In this document: one piece after another, positions 28,015 to 37,200 of the stretch
Layout: each line of letters starts with the position of its first letter
Numbering within the stretch: position 1 is the first letter of the stretch
Assembly (NCBI RefSeq): GCF_030653755.1
Contig: NZ_JAURYU010000011.1
Location: forward strand, 1 to 64,000
Direction of reading: 5' to 3'
From: Methylotenera sp.
GTDB taxonomy: Bacteria > Pseudomonadota > Gammaproteobacteria > Burkholderiales > Methylophilaceae
Length of the DNA stretch: 64,000 nt
The notes under the pieces: model-generated
Database searches by the model: none
The model's input: the letters and a program-made list of their open reading frames with translations, nothing else
What the model was told of the DNA's origin: nothing
Translations under genes and position numbers: made by a program

Positions 28015-28884
28015 TTAATCGCTATCTGTACTGGCCGTTTCATTTTTAACAGAATGTCTTCTTACTTTGTAACGTGGATACTGCCATAAGTATTGCTCTG
28101 GTTTTTGTTTCACCTGCGCCTCAATGACTTGATTAAGCAAGGTGGGCGTAGCAATTGAATCATCGGGCAGTTGGTTAAAATGCACGATATAGCCCTCACC
28201 GTTTTCGAGTCTTTCGCCAAATGCCATGATAATGGCAGCCCCAGTTTTATTGGCTAGTTTACTAGCAAGGGTCATGGTGTAAGCTGGTTTCCCAAAAAAA
28301 TCCGCCCACTCACCTTCACCAGATGCTGGGATTTGGTCGGGTAAAATGCCGATAGCCTCACCTTTCTTTAATGCCTGCATCAGTGAGCGTACGCCATGTA
28401 AATTGGCTGGTGCTAGTTTTACATGACCTTTACTTCTGCCATCATTAATGAATGATTCCAGCCATGCTTGTTTTGGCGGACGAAATAACACGGTAACAGG
28501 GTGATGTTTACCATAATAAAGTGAGCATATTTCAAAACACCCTAAATGCGGTGTTAAAAAAATGATGCCTTTGTTTTTTGCAAGTGCCGCTTCTACCTCA
28601 GGCCACCCCTTACATTCTTTTACCCAATCTAGTACTTCGTGCTCTTTTTTTTGCCATAATGCAAAGCTCTCAAGCAGTGCTTTTGTATTTTCCTGCATGT
28701 TGCGTTTGATGGTGTGGATGAGATTTGCATCATCTTCGACCAGTTTGCTCTGTAATAAGTGGTCGCGAATACGTTTTTTAGATTCTGGCATCAGCCAAAA
28801 TAGTAAACATCCCAAGATGGTGCCTAGGTGATGAATGCTTGGTAATGACAGAAATGAAAATGGCTTAAGTAGTAATTTCAACAT
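28015..28884 (-). CDS. Lipid A biosynthesis acyltransferase (LpxL/HtrB family)
   Basis: About 289 residues from ATG 28884; the frame opens earlier at 28932 with a less likely leader. One N-terminal hydrophobic segment anchors it. The catalytic HX4D/E motif is TPHLGCFE, and TVLFRPPKQAW and GILPDQIPASGEGEWADFFGKPAYT are the other family blocks. It transfers a secondary acyl chain to lipid A. Which position it acylates cannot be told. It lies opposite to the flanking LPS genes, so it has its own promoter in the gap 28933-29040. Confidence 0.88.
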   Translation of the reverse strand: MLKLLLKPFSFLSLPSIHHLGTILGCLLFWLMPESKKRIRDHLLQSKLVEDDANLIHTIKRNMQENTKALLESFALWQKKEHEVLDWVKECKGWPEVEAALAKNKGIIFLTPHLGCFEICSLYYGKHHPVTVLFRPPKQAWLESFINDGRSKGHVKLAPANLHGVRSLMQALKKGEAIGILPDQIPASGEGEWADFFGKPAYTMTLASKLANKTGAAIIMAFGERLENGEGYIVHFNQLPDDSIATPTLLNQVIEAQVKQKPEQYLWQYPRYKVRRHSVKNETASTDSD

Positions 28885-29040
28885 GGCTAGAATCATAGCA
28901 TAGGCCGCTATGATTGCTAAACAGCGGCACAAAACTTGAGATAAGTGATCCCTGATATAATCGATGTGCTAAGTGAAAGTCTAGTAGGTTTAAAGTTTCT
29001 CGTATTCATTGCCCGTATTTATAGATAGATAAACTAGATA

Positions 29041-29820
29041 ATGAAAAAAATATTGATTGCACCACATCACCAAGTTTTGTTGGCAAGTTATCAGCTAGAT
29101 AATTTTGAGGCTTTGTGGGAACACGAGATTGACTGGTTTGAAGAACCTAACCAGCGACGAGGCGGATGGAGTGGTGTAGGGCGACTAGAATTGAAGCAAG
29201 AAGGTTTAGCTAGTCTTAACGTGTTTGTTAAAAAACAGCAAAATCATGGACGGCGTACTTTATTACACCCTGTCAAAGGTGAGCCTACATTTAGGCGAGA
29301 GTTTGAGCGCTTACAGTTTTTAGCATCACATCAATTTGCGGCACCTAAAGTGGTATTTTATGCAGAGTCTGAGGTCGGTGGCTGTCAGCGTGCGATTTTA
29401 GTCACAGAAGCATTGGATGACTATCAGCCTTTAGATACATTTATGAGTACATGGCGCGACAAATTAAGTCGTCAGCAACAATCTACTTTTATTCAACAGC
29501 TTGCCATTGAGCTTAGTCGTTTTCACAAGCTGGGTCTGGTGCATCGTGCCTTATACCCAAAACATATTTTTGTGAAAGATGCGCACCAAAACGCGAGTAT
29601 TGCTCTGATAGACCTAGAAAAAGCCAGATTTTCTCCTTGCCTCTTTTATCGAGCTTTCTTTGACCTTGCCGCGCTGAACCGACACGTGGAAGGTGTGCGT
29701 AAAACGCAAAAGCTAGCCTTTTTTATGCATTACTTTGGGATGACAAACTCACCATTAAAGCGAATGAGCGTTTTTTATCAATGGGTTTGTCGATGTATCG
29801 TTAAACGCAGTCAGCGCTAA
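29041..29820 (+). CDS. InaA/WaaP-type LPS kinase-fold protein
   Basis: 259 residues of the LPS kinase superfamily. The nucleotide region is visible in LNVFVKKQQNHGRRTLLHP, and the loop equivalent to the catalytic one reads LVHRALYPKHIFVK, followed by IALIDLEKARF. The usual HRD aspartate is replaced by alanine, as in the InaA branch, so whether it phosphorylates sugar is uncertain. Similar genes sit after waaP in Pseudomonas core loci and modify the inner core there. Single gene between two opposing ones. Confidence 0.8.
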   Translation: MKKILIAPHHQVLLASYQLDNFEALWEHEIDWFEEPNQRRGGWSGVGRLELKQEGLASLNVFVKKQQNHGRRTLLHPVKGEPTFRREFERLQFLASHQFAAPKVVFYAESEVGGCQRAILVTEALDDYQPLDTFMSTWRDKLSRQQQSTFIQQLAIELSRFHKLGLVHRALYPKHIFVKDAHQNASIALIDLEKARFSPCLFYRAFFDLAALNRHVEGVRKTQKLAFFMHYFGMTNSPLKRMSVFYQWVCRCIVKRSQR

Positions 29821-29859
29821 CTTGCTTTAATATCGTACATTTAGCTTCAAAACGTAGGC

Positions 29860-31539
29860 TTAAGGTTGGTAAAAAAACTTTTTGTTGTTTGAACTGCCAA
29901 CCCATAACGGCCTTTCAGTAAATGCTGGGTTTATTACGCTTTTTGTTGCATCAAACTCATCAAAACTTAAGCCAGCTAAGTCAGCCCAAGTGTGAATGAA
30001 GTGACTGGTGCTATATGGTCGATTAGTCATACTATTCAAGTCCATATTAGTGCCGTTTTTCCATTCTGGAGATTGCCACATCATAAAAGGCACTGCATAC
30101 ATAGCTAAACTAGGCTTGCCTTCATTGCGACCAAGCATTTGATGTGGTGGCGTGTCGTACACATCTTCACCATGATCTGAGAGATAGACCATTAAACTAC
30201 GATTATTTTTTACTTCCAATTGATCAATGAGGCTGGAGATAACGTGATCGTTATATAACACTGCATTGTCGTAAGTGTTAATCACTTCTACCTGATGGTT
30301 ATCAAATACATCAGCAAGGCCTGAGCGGTCGTTGAATACTTCATACTCTGGTGGATAGCGATAGTTGTATTTCATATGCGTTCCCAGTAGATGGATAATA
30401 ATGAATTTGCGTGGCGCTTCATCATTGAGCGCATTTTGAAACGGTTCAAACACATTTTCGTCGTATTCTCGTGAATTTTGTGCGCGGCTATTGTTCATGT
30501 AACGTTGCACATCCATCTGTTTAGAGAACGTTGTCAGCATGGTGTTGCGTTTGGTAATCGTTTGCTGGTTAGTAATCCAGTAAGTTTTGTAGCCTGCCTG
30601 TTGCATCACGTTCATTAATGATGGTTTTTTGAGTACAAGATCAGTGTGCTCTTGGTCAGCAAATGTCAGCACTTGTTCTAAAGCCTCTATCGTATATGGT
30701 CTGGCTGAAATGACATTATTAAAAACGGAAAGTTGATCTTTAATTTTGTCTAATTTTGGAGTGGTTGGTCTGCTGTAACCATACAAACTCATATGTTCAC
30801 GATTTGTGGACTCACCTAAAACCAATACTAAGGTGGCAGGTAAGCCTGCATACTTGTCTTTAAGATTTTTAATCGGAGGTAGTTTGCTGTTTTGAGCGAG
30901 TAATGATTGCATGTTGTCGAGTTGCTCACGATATTGCAGGTAGCCCATAACCAATTGCCATGGTTCAGCAGGCTCTAAACGTATCTGTAATTTATCAACA
31001 GTATCTTCCCAAGATTTACCTTTGATGAAGTAATCCTTGAAAGTAGGAATTGCGATTGTGAGTGCAAGTATGATGCCACTGAAAATGAGTGCGTGCTTCT
31101 GAGATAACTCGATTGGACGAACGCGACGCCAAAGTGTAAATGCGACAAATGAATGTGCTACAAACACTAAAATCATCCACCACTTGAAATATTGAGCAAC
31201 GTATTCAGAAGACTCCGCAGTATTTGACTCAAACATGATAAATAAGACGCTTTGGGAAAACTCTTGTCCATATATGCAGAAATAACCAAGGCTGAGCAAA
31301 GAGCTAATCCATAAAATAACGCCAATCAACCCTGAAATTGACTTGGTCTTTTTTGGAAAAAGCATCAATGGAATTAACCATAGTAAGCTGATATAGATTG
31401 CTTGCCTCAAGCCAACAAAAATTGTTGTATCAGTGACTTGTAATAAAAAGTGAGTAATACCTGAGAAGTAAAAGAAAAAGAGATAATTGTTTAATGCTGC
31501 CATTAAGTTATTATTGTTCAGTGCCATTCTTTTCAACAT
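29860..31539 (-). CDS. Phosphoethanolamine transferase, EptA/CptA family
   Basis: 559 residues: five N-terminal membrane helices to about residue 180, then a periplasmic sulfatase-fold domain. The nucleophile threonine lies in VLGESTNREHMSLYGYSRPTTP, and metal ligands include those in YLSDHGEDVYD and HQMLGRNEGKP. It moves phosphoethanolamine from phosphatidylethanolamine to lipid A or core sugars; the position in the core locus favours the core or lipid A without deciding. A second ATG at 31527 is a possible start. No PmrA-like box is visible upstream. Confidence 0.88.
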   Translation of the reverse strand: MLKRMALNNNNLMAALNNYLFFFYFSGITHFLLQVTDTTIFVGLRQAIYISLLWLIPLMLFPKKTKSISGLIGVILWISSLLSLGYFCIYGQEFSQSVLFIMFESNTAESSEYVAQYFKWWMILVFVAHSFVAFTLWRRVRPIELSQKHALIFSGIILALTIAIPTFKDYFIKGKSWEDTVDKLQIRLEPAEPWQLVMGYLQYREQLDNMQSLLAQNSKLPPIKNLKDKYAGLPATLVLVLGESTNREHMSLYGYSRPTTPKLDKIKDQLSVFNNVISARPYTIEALEQVLTFADQEHTDLVLKKPSLMNVMQQAGYKTYWITNQQTITKRNTMLTTFSKQMDVQRYMNNSRAQNSREYDENVFEPFQNALNDEAPRKFIIIHLLGTHMKYNYRYPPEYEVFNDRSGLADVFDNHQVEVINTYDNAVLYNDHVISSLIDQLEVKNNRSLMVYLSDHGEDVYDTPPHQMLGRNEGKPSLAMYAVPFMMWQSPEWKNGTNMDLNSMTNRPYSTSHFIHTWADLAGLSFDEFDATKSVINPAFTERPLWVGSSNNKKFFYQP

Positions 31540-31772
31540 ATGATTGTTTGCTATATGGATGATATCAAGCGCAAAATCATATCACACCTATTAGATGTTG
31601 AACGGTAGGTGTTGAAAAGCAGGTTGTGGTGAGATTATTTTAATTGGCGCATAATTACACTTTTAGCATTCAGCTAGCTGTTGAGATGTGCTTAATGACA
31701 AGGTGGCTTTTATCGGACTTCACTATTGACAGCATTTCCCTTGCCCCAAACCCCTAAAACTAAAAAATATTC

Positions 31773-33239
31773 ATGGAACATTCATTTGTGACGCAACAGG
31801 AAATATTACGCACTTTTGGTATTGAGTCTGCCCGAGTCGCTTTGTTAAATGGTACTGAGCTTGAGATTAAGTCACTTGTTCGCATCGTGCCAAATAAAAG
31901 AATTGTATGCCGTGCGGTATGGAATGGGCAGGATGTGTATGCCAAGATATTTGTGGGTAAAAAAGCACATTATTATTGCGAGCGAGATAAGCGAGGCGTT
32001 GAGCAGTTAATTCAACATAATATTCAAACACCCCCGTTACTTATCGCAGATCGGTTAAAAGAGATAAATGCCGCAATCTTAGTATTTGCAGAAATTAAAC
32101 CATCTGAAAATGCTGAGGTGATTTGGCAGTCATCGGCATCAAATCAGCGCTTTGATTTGGCTGTTCAATTGATGCGGGAACTTGCTGGGCATCATCGTGC
32201 CAATCTATTGCAAACAGATTTGTACCTAAAAAACTTTTTGGTCAGTGGTGAGCTTATTTACACGTTGGATGGTGATGGCATACGTCATTACCCTGCATTA
32301 TCAAGAAAAAAAGCGTTGGATAATGTTGCTACTTTGTTATCTAAATTTGACGTATTAGATATGCAAGCTTGGTTACCTAATCTGCTTCAAGTTTATGCGG
32401 GAAGCGCGAGGCATAGGCTGCCAAGCCATCCGCATATGTTGCGATTGATTAATCACAAGCGTAAACAAACGACTAATCACTATGCAAATGTCAAGGTTTT
32501 TAGAAAGTGCACAGATGTGGATGTTGAGCGAACTTCGCGTCATTTTCATGCAATATCAACGCAATTTCTTTTTAATCACTCAACAATGACCGCTGAAAAG
32601 TTAGATGATTTGATTGATACACAAGCACGCTTAAAAAGTGGCAATACTTGTACTGTTGCGCTGGCTAATGTGGAAAATGTGCCATTAGTCATTAAACGCT
32701 ACAATATCAAAAGCTTTTGGCATGGTGTCGCACGGGCATTGCGCCAAACACGTGCTGCGGCTTCTTGGGCGAACGCACATCGCTTAACGTTGCTAGGTAT
32801 TGCCGCGCCTAAGCCCATTGCGCTAATTGAGCAACGTTATTTTGGCTTAAGAGGCAAAGCTTATTTTATCAGCGAATATCTAGAAGCCCCTGATGCTGAA
32901 ATGTTTTTTGAACGGCAGCAAGAGCAAGTTACACGTGCCCATGCGATCCACAATATTGTGATTTTATTTTATCGCCTGTATTTGCTTAAAATATCTCATG
33001 GCGATACGAAAGCGACCAATATTAAGTTGCTTGATGGCTTGCCGTGGTTGATTGATCTTGACAGTATGCGCCAGCACGACTGGGATAGATTTGCATTGAA
33101 AGCACATATTCAGGATTTAAAACGCTTCATGAAAAATTGGCAAGATGAGCCTAGCCTGTATAATGCGTTTATTAAAGAATTTTTTGCTGTTTATGCAGAT
33201 CCTCTTCCTTTGCGATTAGCGGGTCTGTCTCATTATTAA
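31773..33239 (+). CDS. Double kinase-domain LPS core protein (PA5006-like)
   Basis: 488 residues with two kinase-like halves. The first (about 1-215) has HHRANLLQTDLYLKNFLVSG and TLDGDG. The second (about 240-480) has ISHGDTKATNIKLLDGLPWLIDLDSM, keeping HGDxxxxN and the metal-binding IDLD. Proteins of this size and layout lie next to the carbamoyltransferase gene in Pseudomonas aeruginosa (PA5006-PA5005), and the same order is seen here, 22 bp apart. Phosphorylation of inner-core heptose is inferred; neither half has an assigned acceptor. Confidence 0.75.
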   Translation: MEHSFVTQQEILRTFGIESARVALLNGTELEIKSLVRIVPNKRIVCRAVWNGQDVYAKIFVGKKAHYYCERDKRGVEQLIQHNIQTPPLLIADRLKEINAAILVFAEIKPSENAEVIWQSSASNQRFDLAVQLMRELAGHHRANLLQTDLYLKNFLVSGELIYTLDGDGIRHYPALSRKKALDNVATLLSKFDVLDMQAWLPNLLQVYAGSARHRLPSHPHMLRLINHKRKQTTNHYANVKVFRKCTDVDVERTSRHFHAISTQFLFNHSTMTAEKLDDLIDTQARLKSGNTCTVALANVENVPLVIKRYNIKSFWHGVARALRQTRAAASWANAHRLTLLGIAAPKPIALIEQRYFGLRGKAYFISEYLEAPDAEMFFERQQEQVTRAHAIHNIVILFYRLYLLKISHGDTKATNIKLLDGLPWLIDLDSMRQHDWDRFALKAHIQDLKRFMKNWQDEPSLYNAFIKEFFAVYADPLPLRLAGLSHY

Positions 33240-33261
33240 TGATAGTTTTTGAGATGTTTAC

Positions 33262-34980
33262 ATGATAGTTTTAGGTTTATCTGGTGCATTAGGACACGAC
33301 GCTTCAGCGGCTATTTTGGTCGACGGTAAAATTATTGCAGCGGCGGAAGAAGAGCGTTTTATTCGCGATAAGCATGCGAAAAACAAATTTCCGTATGAAG
33401 CTGCAAAATTTTGTATGAAGCAAGCTGGCATCAAACCAGAGCAGGTTGATATTGTCGCTTTTCCTTATGCTGAAATTCCATTAAGTACGAGTGCGCGTTG
33501 GCATTACGCTAAACGTCACTGGTATGCACCAGACCGTGCGCTAGATGCGATTTTTAATGGCAATCGCCGTTTCCGTCGTAATCGCGATAAATCTTTAAAA
33601 TTAATGGCTGACTTAGGCTTAACTAACGCTAAGTTCGTGCCTGTTGAGCATCACTTGGCGCATGCTTCAAGTGCTTACCATTTGAGCGGATTTAAAGAAA
33701 AAACAGCGATTGTTGGTATTGATGGTAAAGGTGAGTACGCGACCACATTCTTTGGCTATGGTGAAAACGGAAAAATTCATAAAATCAAAGAGTTTTACGA
33801 TCCTGACTCGTTAGGTGGCATGTATGGCGCAATCACCGAGTATCTTGGTTTTGAGATGCTAGATGGTGAGTTTAAAGTCATGGGCATGGCGCCGTATGGT
33901 GATGCAAGCAAATATGATTTATCTAAGTTAGTGACGTTTGAAAACGGTGATTTACGCATTAATACTGAGCTGGTAAACGTGGTTGGCTTACGTCGCTATA
34001 AAGAAAATGGTAAAGGTTATTATTTCACACCTGAATTAATTGAATGGCTAGGCCCTAAGCGCCACGGCGATGAAATTGATGATCCTTATATTCACTATGC
34101 AGCTTCTGTACAGGCATTGCTAGAAGATGTGGCGCTGAAAATGATTGATTATTACCTCGGTGATATTATCAAAGAAACTGGCCGCATTGCGATGGCGGGG
34201 GGTGTAGCGCTTAATGTGAAATTGAACCAACGTATTATTGCCATGCCTCATGTGAAAGAGTTGTTCGTACAGCCTGCATCAGGGGACAATGGAACTTCAT
34301 TGGGCGCGGCAACTTATGCGGCGCACTTGGCGGGCGATTCAATTCAAAAAATGGAACATGCCTACTTAGGGCCAGCTTTTACATCAGAAGAATGTATCGC
34401 GGCATGTGAGGCACATCCGCAGAAGCCAATTTTTACACGCGTTGAAAATGCAGCGCAAAAAGGTGCTGAACTGTTAGCGAGCGGCAACCCTCTTGCATGG
34501 TTGCAAGGCCGTATGGAGTTTGGTCCGCGCTCACTTGGTTGCCGTAGTATTTTAGGCGACCCAAGTTATCCTGGGGTGGCAGATCGTATTAATGCGCAAA
34601 TTAAATATCGTGAGCGCTGGCGTCCGTTCTGCCCGAGCATGCTTGACCGTGTTGCACCTGATATTTTGCAAACTGAGCACCCAGCACCTTACATGACGTT
34701 TACGTTTGATGTAGCCGAACATTGGAAGCCACGCATTCCAGAAGTCGTGCATGAAGATGGTACTGCGCGAGCACAGGTGGTCACGCGAGAAACTAACCCG
34801 CGTTACTATGAACTGATTGAGCATCTTGAAAAGTTACGTGGTGTACCAGTCGTGCTGAATACCTCGTTAAATCGTCGTGGTGAGCCTATGATTTGTTCGC
34901 CGACCGATGCGTTGAATATGTTTTATGGTTGCGACCTAGAGTATTTGATGATGGAAGATGTTTTAGTGACTAAAAAATGA
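33262..34980 (+). CDS. LPS core carbamoyltransferase, NodU/WapO family
   Basis: 572 residues. The N-terminal Kae1-like domain begins LGLSGALGHDASAAILVDGKI and has metal-binding VEHHLAHASSAY near residue 130. The C-terminal YrdC-like/NodU domain has LQGRMEFGPRSLGCRSILGDPS and RWRPFCPSML. The family uses carbamoyl phosphate and ATP. Its neighbour resembles PA5006, so the likely role is 7-O-carbamoylation of heptose II, as for WapO in Pseudomonas. A strong terminator follows. Confidence 0.85.
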   Translation: MIVLGLSGALGHDASAAILVDGKIIAAAEEERFIRDKHAKNKFPYEAAKFCMKQAGIKPEQVDIVAFPYAEIPLSTSARWHYAKRHWYAPDRALDAIFNGNRRFRRNRDKSLKLMADLGLTNAKFVPVEHHLAHASSAYHLSGFKEKTAIVGIDGKGEYATTFFGYGENGKIHKIKEFYDPDSLGGMYGAITEYLGFEMLDGEFKVMGMAPYGDASKYDLSKLVTFENGDLRINTELVNVVGLRRYKENGKGYYFTPELIEWLGPKRHGDEIDDPYIHYAASVQALLEDVALKMIDYYLGDIIKETGRIAMAGGVALNVKLNQRIIAMPHVKELFVQPASGDNGTSLGAATYAAHLAGDSIQKMEHAYLGPAFTSEECIAACEAHPQKPIFTRVENAAQKGAELLASGNPLAWLQGRMEFGPRSLGCRSILGDPSYPGVADRINAQIKYRERWRPFCPSMLDRVAPDILQTEHPAPYMTFTFDVAEHWKPRIPEVVHEDGTARAQVVTRETNPRYYELIEHLEKLRGVPVVLNTSLNRRGEPMICSPTDALNMFYGCDLEYLMMEDVLVTKK

Positions 34981-35012
34981 TTTGATGTAAATTAAGAAGG
35001 TCTAGATTGATG

Positions 35013-35048
35013 TCAAACAAAAGCCGCTAATAAGCGGCTTTTGTTTGA
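35013..35048. terminator. Terminator after the carbamoyltransferase gene
   Basis: A perfect 16-bp stem (TCAAACAAAAGCCGCT and its complement) with an AATA loop. The stem end is T-rich on the right side (GGCTTTTGTTTGA). It separates the LPS operon from edd. Confidence 0.88.
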
Positions 35049-35163
35049 CGATATGCCTTAGTTTAGCGATAATCGGGGTTGATGTTTATCTTTACTTAGT
35101 AAGTCATTTTTATTATTAAGTTCCGCTAGTTAAGTCAGTTATCTGAGTAGAGTATCTAAAATT

Positions 35164-36978
35164 ATGAAACAGTCCCATATAGAAGTTACTGAACGTATTA
35201 TTGAGAAAAGCCGCCCAACGCGCACGGCCTATTTGAACCGTTTAGATGATATTGTTAATCGACCACGTGGCGCAGACCGTCTAGGTTGTGCCAACGTAGC
35301 CCATGCTTTTGCTGCAATGCCCGCTAATGATAAGTTGCGTGTGGTGGTAGAAAAAGCACCTAATATCGGTATTGTTACCGCCTATAACGAGATGCTTTCG
35401 GCACATCAGCCTTATGTTAACTATCCTGATATTATTCGCGATGAAGCACATAAATACGGTGCGACTGTTCAAGTGGCTGGTGGCGTACCAGCGATGTGTG
35501 ATGGCATTACCCAAGGCGAGCCAGGCATGGAGTTGTCGCTATTTAGCCGCGATACGATTGCGATGGGTACTGCGATTGCACTTTCACATGATGTGTTCGA
35601 CGCTGCATTGTTATTAGGTATCTGCGATAAAATCGTGCCAGGTCTTTTGATTGGTGCGTTGCAGTTTGGGCATTTGCCTTGTGTATTTGTGCCAGCAGGT
35701 CCAATGAGCACTGGTATTGATAACACTACTAAATCTAAAGTACGTGAGCAGTATGCGCAAGGTAAAGTTGGTCGTGAAGAGTTGCTTGCCTCAGAGTCGG
35801 CGGCCTATCATGGTGCTGGTACCTGTACGTTCTACGGCACTGCTAATAGCAACCAAATGTTGATGGAAGCCATGGGCTTGCATGTGCCTGGTGCTGCATT
35901 TGTACACCCTCACGAAGGATTGCGCGAGTTGCTCACGCGTGAATCTGTGAAAATGGTGTTAAATAACATCAAGAGTAAAAACTTCACGCCGATTGGCCGC
36001 ATGGTAGATGAGCATGTGATTGTGAACGCAATGGTGGCTTTGCTGGCTACTGGCGGTTCTACTAATCATTTGATTCACTGGGTCGCAATTGCGCGCGCAG
36101 CAGGCATTATTATTGATTGGACTGACTTCTACCATTTAGCTAAAACAACGCCACTATTAGCGAGTGTTTATCCTAATGGTAGAGCAGACGTGAATGAATT
36201 TCAGTCTGCAGGCGGTCCAGCATTTGTGATTCGTGAATTGATTGAGGCTGGTTACATGTTCCCTGACGTGTTAACCGTTGCGCACGGTGGTTTACGTGAG
36301 TACGGTAAATTGCCAGTTAAAGAAGAAAATAAAGTAGTTTGGAAAGATTTGCCAAAAGAAAGCAGTGATGAAACGATCGTGCGCACAGCGGCATTCCCAT
36401 TCAGTGAGTCAGGTGGCTTGCGCTTACTTAAAGGTAATTTGGGTCGTAGCGTGATTAAAATCTCAGCAGTGCCTGAAGATCGTCACATCATTGAAGCACC
36501 AGCGATTGTATTTGATGCACAGGAAGAGTTATTAGCCGCGTTTGACCGTGGTGAGCTCGAAAAAGACTTTGTTGCAGTGGTGCGTTTCCAAGGACCTAAA
36601 GCCAACGGTATGCCAGAGTTACACAAGTTAACACCACCAATGGCTGTGTTGCAAAACAAAGGATTTAAAGTGGCAATTGTGACCGATGGCCGTATGAGTG
36701 GGGCATCAGGCAAGATTCCAGCAGCTATCCATTTAAGCCCAGAAGCCTCAGCGGGTGGTCCATTAGCTAAAGTGCGTGATGGCGATATTATTCGCCTCAA
36801 TGCGACTGTAGGCATGGTAAACGTGCTTGTCGATGAAGATGAGTGGGCAGAGCGTGAAGTTGCTGAGCTTTCTGATAGCAAGCGCCATAGCAATGCACAT
36901 GGCTTTGGTCGTGAGTTGTTTGGAGGTATGCGTAAGAACGTACTATCAGCCGAAGAAGGCGCAGTCACTTGGTTGTAA
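35164..36978 (+). CDS. edd: 6-phosphogluconate dehydratase
   Basis: 604 residues of the IlvD/Edd family. It has the Fe-S cysteine pattern in VAGGVPAMCDGITQGEPGMELSLF and LLGICDKIVPGLLIGAL, and the C-terminal VTDGRMSGASGKIPAAIHLSPEA. It turns 6-phosphogluconate into KDPG, which Eda then cleaves. In Methylophilaceae this pair completes the KDPG variant of the ribulose monophosphate cycle for formaldehyde assimilation. It is followed by eda after 222 bp that include a palindromic element. Confidence 0.97.
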   Translation: MKQSHIEVTERIIEKSRPTRTAYLNRLDDIVNRPRGADRLGCANVAHAFAAMPANDKLRVVVEKAPNIGIVTAYNEMLSAHQPYVNYPDIIRDEAHKYGATVQVAGGVPAMCDGITQGEPGMELSLFSRDTIAMGTAIALSHDVFDAALLLGICDKIVPGLLIGALQFGHLPCVFVPAGPMSTGIDNTTKSKVREQYAQGKVGREELLASESAAYHGAGTCTFYGTANSNQMLMEAMGLHVPGAAFVHPHEGLRELLTRESVKMVLNNIKSKNFTPIGRMVDEHVIVNAMVALLATGGSTNHLIHWVAIARAAGIIIDWTDFYHLAKTTPLLASVYPNGRADVNEFQSAGGPAFVIRELIEAGYMFPDVLTVAHGGLREYGKLPVKEENKVVWKDLPKESSDETIVRTAAFPFSESGGLRLLKGNLGRSVIKISAVPEDRHIIEAPAIVFDAQEELLAAFDRGELEKDFVAVVRFQGPKANGMPELHKLTPPMAVLQNKGFKVAIVTDGRMSGASGKIPAAIHLSPEASAGGPLAKVRDGDIIRLNATVGMVNVLVDEDEWAEREVAELSDSKRHSNAHGFGRELFGGMRKNVLSAEEGAVTWL

Positions 36979-37075
36979 CTTTGCAAATCAGCCGATAACG
37001 TTGTTACATTTCGCTTGCCGTACTGTTCGTACTGTCTGCGCTCATGTGCCTAGTTCTCAGCTGATTATCAAAGTT
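36977..37075. repeat. MITE-like palindromic element B between edd and eda
   Basis: About 99 bp bounded by an imperfect 16-bp inverted repeat (AACTTTGcaAATCAGC at 36977-36992, mirrored as AACTTTGatAATCAGC at 37060-37075). Its interior (GTACTGTTCGTACTGTCTGC then GTGCCTAG) resembles the interior of element A at 13288 when that is read on the minus strand. It begins at the edd stop codon. Confidence 0.5.
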
Positions 37076-37131
37076 TAAATAGCCATTTGGCCAAAATAAA
37101 ACTAACCAAAATATTAAACTAGCATTCCCGT

Positions 37132-37168
37132 CGTTCCCTGAGCTTGTCGAAGGGTGGTGAGAATCCAG
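37132..37168. repeat. REP-like palindrome upstream of eda
   Basis: CCCTGAGCTTGTCGAAGGG, a very common bacterial intergenic palindrome, followed by GAATCCAG as in other REP-like repeats. It lies about 30 bp before eda, so it may affect edd-eda transcript stability. Confidence 0.65.
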
Positions 37169-37200
37169 TAAAAAATAAATTAACATCATAGGTAGAAAAA

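Noticed and set aside
31540-31772. Possible PmrA-like box in front of the phosphoethanolamine transferase gene
   Set aside because: In enterobacteria eptA is a PmrA target, so I looked for TTAAGCTT pairs or CTTAAT-N5-CTTAAG in this gap and found none.
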